In this document: positions 7,808-15,654 of the stretch, in pieces
Layout: the number at the start of each line of letters is the position of its first letter
Position numbering within the stretch: the stretch's first letter is position 1
From: Chloroflexota bacterium
GTDB taxonomy: Bacteria > Chloroflexota > Chloroflexia > Chloroflexales > Roseiflexaceae
Assembly: GCA_030550675.1 (NCBI GenBank)
Contig: JAUQOW010000010.1
Span: 1-39,428, forward strand
Direction of reading: 5' to 3'
Length of the DNA stretch: 39,428 nucleotides
Translations under genes and position numbers: made by a program
Notes under the pieces: generated by a model
Seen by the model: only the letters and a program-made list of their open reading frames with translations
Database searches by the model: none
Told to the model about the DNA's origin: nothing

Positions 7808-9049
7808 TCAAACACACAAACGCACATCGTCCGGCGTATGCCCGAACACGCGATCCAGCCAGTCGAAGATCACCAAGTGCGCCAGGCGCAGGTTGTTCAC
7901 CTGACAGTGGCCATCGGCGCCCTCGGCAGCGGTGAATTCGCAGAGCGTGACATCGATGCCGCGCTGACGGAAATCGCGGTATAGTGCGAGCGTCTGGCGC
8001 TTCAGTTCGTCGCCCTCGCCTTCGCTCATCAGAAACAATGACGGTACAGTAATCCTCGCGTAGTCCACCCGCTTTGCCATAGCAACAACGCCATCCACGA
8101 CGCTCTTGAAGTCGGCGGCGCCAAACTGCCAGGCGTACTTGTCAAGATTGATCTCGGCGCTCTTGTTGAACGCGCCCGCCAAACGCATCAGGGCGTTAAG
8201 CGCCCAGCCCGGCGCTTTCATTGCGCTGCCGAACTCGCGTCGAAATACTTCAACCAGATCGAAGATGGGCGTGCTGGCGATCCAGGCATTGATGCGCGGG
8301 TCGGACGACACCGCCAGCGCCGTCGTGTAGCCGCCGCCGCTGATGCCGTAGATGGCGATCCGCTCAGGACGGACGGCGGCGTGCGCTTCGAGCTAGTCAA
8401 GTACGGCGCTGATCGGGCGTTCCATGTCCACCCGGAAATGGAAGCCGCGGTTCGGCGTCATCCCCTGCCCCGGCAGATCGACCATCACGACATTGTAGCC
8501 CCGTTTCCATCCAGGATAGCCCGCGAAGTAGAACAGGTCTTCACGGAACGTATCTCCGCCTCCCGCCATGACCACCGCCGGACGCGGCTGCTGATCGTGT
8601 TCCAGATAGTAGCCTGGCAACGTCGTGTGCTCGAATGGAACCTCAATCGGACGCACAGGCGCGCCGATCAGGTCGATGCCCTGCTGAAACGCGCCCTCCA
8701 TCGCCTGGACGCGCGCGCTGAAGTCGCTTGCGCCGGGATGAGTGTACTGTAACGCCGACCGGTACGCATACGCGGCGCCAAGGTAAAGTTGCCCCGCAGC
8801 CCGCCGATGTCTATGCTTGAGAAACTCCTGCGCCCGTTCCGCCTGATAGTCACCCTGCCGCCAGAAGCCGTCGCGCCAACCATCTGGGTCGCCGTCCCGG
8901 ATGTTGTGGACGGCATAGCAGACCTGCGACGGCGACATGCCGACAATCTGGCTCACTCCCAGCGCCCAGTTGAACATAAAGTCCATAGCGCCGTTCTTGA
9001 ACCGCGTGGCGTACTTCTGCCGCTTCAGGATGACATCGTGTTCTTTCAT
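7808..9049 (-). pseudogene. Alpha/beta hydrolase interrupted by an in-frame TAG
   Basis: One continuous frame of 414 codons encodes an alpha/beta hydrolase of about 413 residues but is split by a single TAG at 8393-8395. The first part (218 residues) holds the N-terminal helical region and the first core strands (RPAVVMAGGGDTFREDLF, YNVVMVDLPGQGM). After the TAG the frame continues without any shift into LEAHAAVRPERIAIYGISGG, which supplies the nucleophile-elbow Ser of GxSxG. A candidate acid follows (FLMSEGEGDEL), then the catalytic His (EGADGHCQV). The stop replaces the residue in VLD-x-LEAH, usually Tyr in relatives, so TAC or TAT to TAG is the simplest change. The truncated product cannot be active. 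AAGGAG lies six bases before the ATG. Sequencing error, recent inactivation and amber readthrough cannot be told apart here. Confidence 0.8.
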
Positions 9050-9126
9050 GGCGGTCTCCTTTGCGTCGAGACATCGGTTGTCGCCGTCGTGAACGTCCGC
9101 CCCGTCATCGTGCTACGCCCATTCGT

Positions 9127-9747
9127 TTATCCGCAGTCCGTTGCGATCTGGCGCTCCCTGCGCTGCACGCCGCGCACGAAGATTTCCACCAGGCTGTCGG
9201 CGGCGCGTTGCGGGTCCAGCGGGCTTGGCGCCGCGATGTGCCACTTGTGCAGTGCGCTTGCCAGACCGAAAAATGCGCGCACTACCCCTTCCGGGTCGAG
9301 CGCGGGATCGATTTCCCCCTGCTCGATGCCGCGTTGCACGAGCGCAACAATGTCGTCGCTGATGCGCCGGATGTATCCAAACGCCTCATCGTTCGCGCAG
9401 AGCAGGCGAAAGATTTCGGGCCAGGGACCGACGCCCAGGGTGTGCATCTGCACCTGGCGCTGGAGGATCTGACGCATAATGAAACACAACTGCTCCATCG
9501 GCGAGCGATCCGCCTGCGACTCGATCAGCGCGACCATCTGCTTCATTTCGCGCGTCGCCGCTTCGACGACCAGTTCTTCCTTGGTGGCGAAATGGGTATA
9601 GAGCGTCGGTTTGGAGATGCCGACACGGGCTGCCAGTTCGTCCATTGACATGGCGCTGTAGCCCTTTTCGGCGACCAGTTCCTGCGCAGCGCTCATAATT
9701 TCCTCGCGGAGCGCCTGCTTCTGCCGCTCACGAAGTGTCAGTGTCAT
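9127..9747 (-). CDS. TetR-family transcriptional regulator
   Basis: A 206-residue TetR protein. The N-terminal DNA-binding domain (about residues 10-60) shows IMSAAQELVAEKGYSAMSMD and ELAARVGISKPTLYTHFATK, the conserved helix-turn-helix with the Y-x-(H/Y)-F end. The C-terminal ligand and dimer domain is helical and contains AFFGLASALHKWHI. The ATG at 9747 has AGAGGGGG a few bases upstream and is preferred over a GTG 27 bases earlier. It is divergent from the RND pump genes, and a perfect 14-bp palindrome at 10100-10113 just before the pump promoter is the best candidate operator. The interrupted hydrolase follows on the same strand after 77 bp. The likely role is repressing the pump until a ligand binds, which is inferred from layout. 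Confidence 0.88.
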   Translation of the reverse strand: MTLTLRERQKQALREEIMSAAQELVAEKGYSAMSMDELAARVGISKPTLYTHFATKEELVVEAATREMKQMVALIESQADRSPMEQLCFIMRQILQRQVQMHTLGVGPWPEIFRLLCANDEAFGYIRRISDDIVALVQRGIEQGEIDPALDPEGVVRAFFGLASALHKWHIAAPSPLDPQRAADSLVEIFVRGVQRRERQIATDCG

Positions 9748-9807
9748 AGGTTTCCCCCTCTGGGCGACGGTCACATCCGCACGCGCACCTGATCAGGACG
9801 ATCAACT

Positions 9808-9860
9808 GGATGCTGGACGATCTCGTGATCGGCGTCGGCTTCGACAGGCTCAGCCAACGC
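9808..9860. repeat. Short dispersed repeat, inverted copy at 20731-20783
   Basis: About 50 bases here match the reverse complement of 20731-20783, including the shared blocks CTCGTGATCGGCGT and GGCTTCGACAGGCTCAGCC. This copy continues with GATTGAGCCTGTCGAAG, so CTTCGACAGGCTCA and its exact complement form a hairpin with 14-bp arms and a 12-base loop at 9839-9878. It lies in the 450-bp gap between the TetR gene and the pump. Confidence 0.7.
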
Positions 9861-10099
9861 GGATTGAGCCTGTCGAAGACTAACGCCAAACGCTCCACGG
9901 GCGCAGGCGCGTTTGTCCGGGTTCAGACAGATCTTCCTGATGAAACAACGCACGTAGTGGCAGGCGGACGATCGTCACCAGGCGCTCGTCACTCTCGGAC
10001 GCCGCGACCTTCGCACTTTCCACCTGCGACCTTCGCACTCTCTCGCTTCGACATCCGCCCTGCACGCGCTTTCGTATCAAGAGATCAGAGCGCTGAACC

Positions 10100-10113
10100 T
10101 GACTGATCAGTCA
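10100..10113. promoter_or_regulatory. Perfect 14-bp palindrome, probable TetR operator
   Basis: TGACTGATCAGTCA is an exact palindrome placed 10 bp upstream of the -35 hexamer of the RND pump promoter. TetR-family repressors bind such sites as dimers and the divergent TetR gene is next door, so regulation of the pump by that protein is the natural reading. Binding itself is inferred. Confidence 0.65.
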
Positions 10114-10123
10114 AAATTCCTAC

Positions 10124-10152
10124 TTGCGCGTAAAGATATTTTACTGTATAGT
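10124..10152 (+). promoter_or_regulatory. Promoter for the RND efflux operon
   Basis: TTGCGC (10124-10129), a 17-bp spacer, then TATAGT (10147-10152). Inside the spacer, GTAAA and TTTAC (10130-10144) form a small inverted pair that could be a second regulator contact. The expected start is near 10159, about 150 nt before the pump's start codon. Confidence 0.6.
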
Positions 10153-10306
10153 AGTCTTGTTGTAAAGCGCGGTCTGGAACCTGTCGTTCCACAGCGCGAT
10201 GCGCGGCGCGGCGCAGACGGTTCTGCAAGGCTTCTCGCCGCGTTTTTGTTTGAGTTTCCAATCCCAGACCCCCGCCCGCGGCGGGCACACACGGAGGCAG
10301 GCGTGC

Positions 10307-13300
10307 ATGGCAATCCAACGACGTGAAGAGAAACTCAACGGTATGCCCATTTCGGACACCTCCATCCGTCAGCCGGTGTTTGTGACAATGCTTATGCTGC
10401 TGACGGTCGTTTTCGGCATCCTCTCGTTCCGTTCGCTGCCGGTCAATCTGCTCCCCGACTTCGAGGTGCCGATCATTGCGATCAGCGTCCCATACCCCGG
10501 CGCTGGTCCCGAAAGCGTCGCCGACCAGGTTGCCAAACCGATCGAAGATGCAGTCAACACGATCGAGGGCATTGAAAATATCACCACCAATGCCAGCGAA
10601 GGTCTGGCGCTCATCATCCTTGAGTTTGCTCAGGGTACGGATGTTAACCGCGCTGATCAGGACGTGCGCGAAAAGGTGAATGCCATCCGCCCGACGTTGC
10701 CGCGCGATGTCCGCGAGCCGATCTTCCAGAAGTTCGACCCGAACGCCGCGCCGATCATTTCCTTCGCTATCGCTGGAACGCAGAATCAGTCGCCGCTCGA
10801 AGTGCGCCGGATTGTTGATAACGAAATCTCGCCGCTCATCCAGCGCGCGCAGGGCGTCGGCTCCGTCCAGGTCTCCGGCGGTCTGCAACGCCAGATCAAC
10901 GTGTTGATGGACCTGGAGAAACTGCGCGCCTACGGCATTCTGCCGGTGCAGATCACGCGGGCGTTGCAGCAGGCGAATACGAACCTTGGTCTCGGTTCAA
11001 TCACGGCTGGCTCGCAGGAAATCAACCTGCGGGCGCCGTCGCTCCTGCAAACCCCCGAAGATATTGCAAAAATCCAGATCACGGGAACGCCATACCGCAT
11101 TGGCGATGTGGCAACCATCGAAGACGGCGTCGCCGAAAAGCGCAGTTTCACCCGACTCAACGGCGTTGAAGCCATCATTATCGATGTCCGCAAGCAAAGC
11201 GGCGCCAATACCGTCGCCGTCGCCGATAACGCGAAAGCCGCCATTGAACGCGCGCTCGCCAATCGCAGCGATTTGACCTACATCATTCCGCGTGACGCAT
11301 CGGAAGCCGTTCGCCAGTCGACGATCAGTTCGCTGGAAGAATTGATCTATGCGTCAGTTGCGGCGCTGCTGGTGGTTATGCTCTTCTTCAGCGGCGCGCG
11401 CAACATGCTCGTCACTGCCGCCGTTCCCGCCGCCATCGCGCTGGTCGGTCTCGTCATCCTTCCCGCGATTGGCGTTCCGGTCGATAAAGTCCTGGTCCTG
11501 GCGACTGCGATCGGCTTGCTGGTGATCCTCACGTTTATCCGCGACCGGAACACGCTGGTGACGATGGCAGGCTTGCCGATCATTTTGATGGGCACCTTTG
11601 CGCTAATGCCGGTGTTCGGGCTGTCGATCAACCTGATCACGCTGCTGGCGCTGGCGCTCTGCGTTGGTCTGGTGATCGACGACGCCATCGTGGTGCGCGA
11701 GAATATCTTCCGCCATACGCAACGCGGCGAGTCGCCGCGCGTCGCCGCCAGCAAAGGAACGGCGGAAGTGGCGCTTTCGGTGGTGGCGATGACGCTGACC
11801 GTCGTCGCGGTCTTCGTGCCAGTAACGTTCACGACCGGTACGACCGGCATCATCTTCAAGTCGTTCGGCATCACGATTGCGGTCGCCATCCTGCTGTCGC
11901 TGGTGGAAGCGTTCATGTTTGCGCCGATGCTCTCCGCCAATCTCTTCCGTCGCCAGAAGGTGCAGCCGCACCCGCACGACGAGGCGCATTCGCACACTGG
12001 CGATATCGGGCGCGCGGCGCGGCGTCTGCGCAACATTGATCCCAACCAGGCGGACGCCAGCCTGCTCCATGAGGCGGAAGAGGATCCCGGTCCGCTCGGT
12101 CGGTTCTACGAGCGTGTCCTCTCCTGGAGCCTGCGCAGCCTGCGGAACCGCCTGATCGTGATCGCCACCGCAATTGTGGTGCTGATACTGAGCGTTGTCG
12201 TCGCCAGCGGGTTGAAGTTCAGTTTCTTCCCGCAGCAGGACGCTGGCGAGTTCCTGGTCGGGTTCGAGTTGCCACCGGGCACGGCGCTGGCGGAGACCGA
12301 CCGCCTTGCGCGTCAGGCGGAGCAGGTGATGCTGGCGGACCCGGATGTTGAGTCGGTGATCAGCACCGTCGGTTTTTCCGGGGCGCCGGAGCGCGCCGAA
12401 TTCTTCGTGCGCCTGAGGGACGACGTTCCGACTCGTTCGGTTGAGGAACGGCTGCGCCCGCAACTGGCGTTCCTGCCGAACCTGACGTTTGGTTTGCCGT
12501 CGATTGGCGTGCCGACGACCACCGGCGTCACCGGTCGCCAGTTGCAGTTGAGCCTTCAGACGACCGAGCCGGTTCAGAACCTGGCGCCGATCATCGAGCA
12601 GATCAAAGCGGAAATGGCGGCTATTCCCGGCGTGGTGGATATTGACTCCACCTATCGCCCTGGCAAGCCGGAACTGCGCTTTATCGCCGACCCGGAGCGC
12701 ATTGGCGACCTGGGGATCACCAATGATGAAATCGCAGCGTCGGTGCGCGCCCTGGTCAACGGCGATCGTGCGACGGCGCTGCGGCAGCAGGGACAGGACA
12801 TCGACATCGTCGTTCGCCTGCGCCCCGAAGACCGCGCCACGCCGGAAGCGTTGCAGAACATCGCCATTCCAACTCGCAGCGGCACGGTTCCGCTGAGCGC
12901 GCTGGGGCGAATTGAATTTGCAACCACGCCGCAGACGATCCGGCGCTACGACAAACTCAATCAGGTGATCATCGGCGCCAACCTGCAGGGGCGCAACCTC
13001 GGCGAGGTGCAGAACGAACTGCAGCAGCGCCTGGAGGCGAAAGGGATCATTCCGCCGACCGTCATCGCTACGTTCACCGGTCTGGTGCAGCAGCAGACCG
13101 AAGGGTTCGAGTCGCTGCTCCTGGCGATGCTGCTGTCGGTGATCTTCGTCTATATGGTGCTGGCGTCGCAGTTCGGATCTTTCACGCAGCCGCTGGTGAT
13201 TATGGTGGCGATGCCGTTCAGCTTCATCGGCGCGTTCCTGGCGCTGCGCCTGATCAATGTCGATCTCGACATCACCGGCATGATCGGGTTGATTATGCTG

Positions 13301-13831
13301 CTCGGTCTGGTGGTGAAGAACTCGATCCTGCTGGTGGACTTCACCAACCGCCTGCGACGCGCCGGGCTTGACAAGCATGCCGCGCTCGAACTTGCCGGCG
13401 CGATCCGCCTCCGCCCGATCTTGATGACCACCCTCTCGCTGGTGGCTGGCGCGCTGCCGGTGGCGATGGGCATTCACCTGATCGGCACTGGCGAGGGCGG
13501 CGAATTCCGCAAGGGACTGGCGACCGTGCTGATCGGCGGGTTGATGACTTCGATGCTTCTGACGCTGCTTGTCGTGCCGACGGCATACAGCCTGATGGAG
13601 TCGTTTACCGAGCGCGTATCGAACTGGTTCCGCCGTCGCTTCGACCCGGAGGGATGGGCGGAAGAACAGGCGGCGAAAGAAGCGGAACTGGCGCCGGTCA
13701 ATGGCAGCGTCCCGGCGGTCGCCCTCACCCTGGTGAATGGCGGGACAGTGAGCGTCCCGCTCACGCAGGTGCATGGAGAGGAGCCTAACGGTCACGCGCC
13801 GGTCGATGCGCCGAAAAAGACGACGGAGTGA
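10307..13831 (+). CDS. HAE1-type RND efflux pump with extra TM hairpin
   Basis: A proton-driven RND inner-membrane pump of 1174 residues, about 125 longer than AcrB. Family hallmarks are seen: the N-terminal SDTSIRQPVFVTMLMLLTVV, GLVIDDAIVVREN with the paired Asp of TM4, and GLVVKNSILLVDF with the TM10 Lys. These are the proton-relay residues. Between TM2 and TM4 there are two successive hairpin-like units: RNMLVTAAVPAAIALVGLV at 11399 and RNTLVTMAGLPIILMGTFA at 11546. They are exactly 49 codons apart where one unit is normal, predicting 14 rather than 12 helices. A His-rich stretch (HPHDEAHSH) lies in the cytoplasmic loop before the second half. I choose the ATG at 10307, with GGAGG nine bases upstream; the family-typical ATG at 10343 is an alternative. 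The adaptor gene follows 67 bp downstream. Confidence 0.9.
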   Translation: MAIQRREEKLNGMPISDTSIRQPVFVTMLMLLTVVFGILSFRSLPVNLLPDFEVPIIAISVPYPGAGPESVADQVAKPIEDAVNTIEGIENITTNASEGLALIILEFAQGTDVNRADQDVREKVNAIRPTLPRDVREPIFQKFDPNAAPIISFAIAGTQNQSPLEVRRIVDNEISPLIQRAQGVGSVQVSGGLQRQINVLMDLEKLRAYGILPVQITRALQQANTNLGLGSITAGSQEINLRAPSLLQTPEDIAKIQITGTPYRIGDVATIEDGVAEKRSFTRLNGVEAIIIDVRKQSGANTVAVADNAKAAIERALANRSDLTYIIPRDASEAVRQSTISSLEELIYASVAALLVVMLFFSGARNMLVTAAVPAAIALVGLVILPAIGVPVDKVLVLATAIGLLVILTFIRDRNTLVTMAGLPIILMGTFALMPVFGLSINLITLLALALCVGLVIDDAIVVRENIFRHTQRGESPRVAASKGTAEVALSVVAMTLTVVAVFVPVTFTTGTTGIIFKSFGITIAVAILLSLVEAFMFAPMLSANLFRRQKVQPHPHDEAHSHTGDIGRAARRLRNIDPNQADASLLHEAEEDPGPLGRFYERVLSWSLRSLRNRLIVIATAIVVLILSVVVASGLKFSFFPQQDAGEFLVGFELPPGTALAETDRLARQAEQVMLADPDVESVISTVGFSGAPERAEFFVRLRDDVPTRSVEERLRPQLAFLPNLTFGLPSIGVPTTTGVTGRQLQLSLQTTEPVQNLAPIIEQIKAEMAAIPGVVDIDSTYRPGKPELRFIADPERIGDLGITNDEIAASVRALVNGDRATALRQQGQDIDIVVRLRPEDRATPEALQNIAIPTRSGTVPLSALGRIEFATTPQTIRRYDKLNQVIIGANLQGRNLGEVQNELQQRLEAKGIIPPTVIATFTGLVQQQTEGFESLLLAMLLSVIFVYMVLASQFGSFTQPLVIMVAMPFSFIGAFLALRLINVDLDITGMIGLIMLLGLVVKNSILLVDFTNRLRRAGLDKHAALELAGAIRLRPILMTTLSLVAGALPVAMGIHLIGTGEGGEFRKGLATVLIGGLMTSMLLTLLVVPTAYSLMESFTERVSNWFRRRFDPEGWAEEQAAKEAELAPVNGSVPAVALTLVNGGTVSVPLTQVHGEEPNGHAPVDAPKKTTE

Positions 13832-13898
13832 ATGAGGCGTGAGGCGTATCGCCGTATGGGATAATTCACAGATAATCCAAACCGAGGAGAAACGAGTC

Positions 13899-15332
13899 GT
13901 GAAACGTGGTCGCTTGATCACAGGAGTATTGACCGGATTGACCGCTGCGGCGCTGGCGGCGTGCGGCGCGCAGCCCGCCGCTCCCGCGCCGACTGCCACG
14001 GCGCCCGCGGCATCGCAACCCACCGTCGTTGTGCCGACGCCGGTGCCGTTGCCGACCAGCCAGCCGATCCAGCTCGGCATCACCGGCATCGGCGAAGTCA
14101 AGAGCGCGCAGGATGCCAACCTGTCGTTCCAGGTGCAGGGCACAGTGGCGGAGGTTTTCGTCAAAGAAGGCGATTTTGTCAAGAAGGGCGACCTGCTCGC
14201 AATCCTTGACACGCGCGCCTTCGACCAGCAACTCGAACAGGCGCAGGCGGCGCTTGCGAATGCGCTGGCGCAGGAAGCGGCGTTGACCGAGGCGCCGCGA
14301 CAGGTGGATCTCAACGCCGCGCGCGCGGCGGTAGCGCAGGCGCAGGCGGCGCTCGAGGCGCTCCAGCGCGGACCCAAGGAACAGGACATTCGCATGGCAG
14401 AAGCGGCGCTGGCAGCCGCCGAAGCCAATCTGCAAGCCACCCGCGACCGCCTGTCGTTCGCCAAGACCCAGGCGGAAATTCAGATGGAACAGGCGGCTGC
14501 CGCGCTGACGCAGGCGCAGGCGCGCTACGCGCAGGCGAAGTACAACTGGGAGTACGCGCGCGACACTGGCAATGACCCGATTGTTCCCGAAGTGACGGCG
14601 CCGAACGGACAGCGCGTGCCGAACAAATTGAGCGATGGGCAGCGCGAGAATTACTACGCTCAGTTTGTCCAGGCGGAAGCCGGGTTGCGACAGGCGGAAA
14701 AGGCGCTCGAACTGGCGATCAAAGGCGCCGAAAGCGCGCGTCAGGCGGAAGTCACTGGCATCCAGGCGGCGGAAGCGCAGGTCGAACAGGCGCGCCTGAC
14801 CCTCGAAAAGTTGCGTCTGCCGCCAGACCCGGATCGACTCGCGGCTGCCAGGGCGGCTCTGGCGCAGGCGCGTGCGCAGGAAGCGCGGGTCATCCCCGAT
14901 CCGCGCGAGTCGCAGAAGGCGGCGGCGCGCGCTGCCGTTGAGCAAGCCCGGGCAGCGTTGACGCTGGCGCAGATCAACCGCGAGCGCGCCGAGCTGCGCG
15001 CGCCGTTCGATGGCATCGTCTCGATTGTCTCAATCGATCCGGGCGATCCAAGCGTGACCCAGGGGCTGCCAGCGATCCAGATCGTCGATATGAGCAAACT
15101 GTATGTCGATGTTCAGATCAGCGATGTGGACATCAGCCGGGTGCGCGAGGGTCAACCGGCGAAAATCTCGATCAGCAGCATTCCCGATCGGGAGTACACC
15201 GGCAAGGTTGAGTTCATCGCGCCAACGGCGACTGTGCAGGGTCTCTCCCGCAGCTACCGGGTGCGCATCGCGCTCGACGACATCACCGGGCTGCGGGCAG
15301 GAATGAGCGCGCGGGTCGATATTCTGGAGTAG
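13899..15332 (+). CDS. RND efflux periplasmic-adaptor (HlyD/MFP) lipoprotein
   Basis: A 477-residue membrane-fusion protein. It begins with a lipoprotein signal ending in the lipobox LAAC at residues 19-22, so Cys22 should be lipidated and anchor it to the membrane. A Pro/Thr-rich linker follows, then a first biotinyl-lipoyl half (LSFQVQGTVAEVFVKEGDFV), a long Ala/Gln-rich coiled-coil hairpin (about 95-370), the second lipoyl half (RAELRAPFDGIVS), and a beta-barrel and C-terminal domain (SKLYVDVQISDVDI onward). The GTG at 13899 is chosen because GAGGAG lies nine bases upstream and it starts the signal peptide. It partners the RND pump just upstream. No TolC-like gene is present, which would fit an envelope without a conventional outer membrane. 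Confidence 0.9.
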   Translation: MKRGRLITGVLTGLTAAALAACGAQPAAPAPTATAPAASQPTVVVPTPVPLPTSQPIQLGITGIGEVKSAQDANLSFQVQGTVAEVFVKEGDFVKKGDLLAILDTRAFDQQLEQAQAALANALAQEAALTEAPRQVDLNAARAAVAQAQAALEALQRGPKEQDIRMAEAALAAAEANLQATRDRLSFAKTQAEIQMEQAAAALTQAQARYAQAKYNWEYARDTGNDPIVPEVTAPNGQRVPNKLSDGQRENYYAQFVQAEAGLRQAEKALELAIKGAESARQAEVTGIQAAEAQVEQARLTLEKLRLPPDPDRLAAARAALAQARAQEARVIPDPRESQKAAARAAVEQARAALTLAQINRERAELRAPFDGIVSIVSIDPGDPSVTQGLPAIQIVDMSKLYVDVQISDVDISRVREGQPAKISISSIPDREYTGKVEFIAPTATVQGLSRSYRVRIALDDITGLRAGMSARVDILE

Positions 15333-15334
15333 AG

Positions 15335-15517
15335 GCGTTGCATCGCAACGCTCTGGGTGCATCGCAACGCTCTGGGTGCATCGCAACGCCCCGGTCGATC
15401 AACGGCGGGAGAGACGGCGCAAGCAGGGGCAAAGGCGTTGCGAGGCAGGGTGGAGGCGTTGCGTTTCAGAGTGGAGGCGTTGCGTTGCAGGGTGGAGGCG
15501 TTGCAATGCAACGCCTC
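15335..15517. repeat. Two minisatellites and palindromes before htpG
   Basis: A 19-bp unit (GCATCGCAACGCTCTGGGT) repeats from 15340 with two full copies and a partial third. A 21-bp unit (starting AGGCGTTGCG and ending GTGG) repeats three times at 15433-15495 and begins a fourth copy. The block ends in a hairpin at 15495-15517 with 11-bp arms (GAGGCGTTGCA) around one central base. The common core is GCGTTGC facing GCAACGC. The related core GCCGTTGC-GAT-GCAACGGC occurs at 34084-34126. Confidence 0.8.
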
Positions 15518-15654
15518 TTCTGCTGCATTAAACTCTAACAAAACATTAGCGCGCGCGCGCCGCCCTCTTCGCTATCATGAAAAGCAGAGTCTATTCGTAC
15601 GGTTCGCTCAGCGCCTGTCACTTATCATGATAGTAGAACATCGGAGCAAACGCT

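Noticed and set aside
7329-7817. 162-codon minus-strand frame between the flippase gene and the hydrolase
   Set aside because: Arg/Ala/Pro-rich product crossing a dispersed repeat and running into the hydrolase tail, with no domain; treated as chance, although the repeat part is mentioned as a finding.
11603-14464. 953-codon minus-strand frame opposite the RND pump and adaptor
   Set aside because: A GC-rich antisense shadow: the plus strand encodes unmistakable RND and HlyD domains and the minus product has no family.
15623-15632. TATCATGATA palindrome before htpG as heat-shock operator
   Set aside because: Only 10 bp, with a partial repeat at 15574; it does not resemble CIRCE and no -35 fits, so it could be chance.
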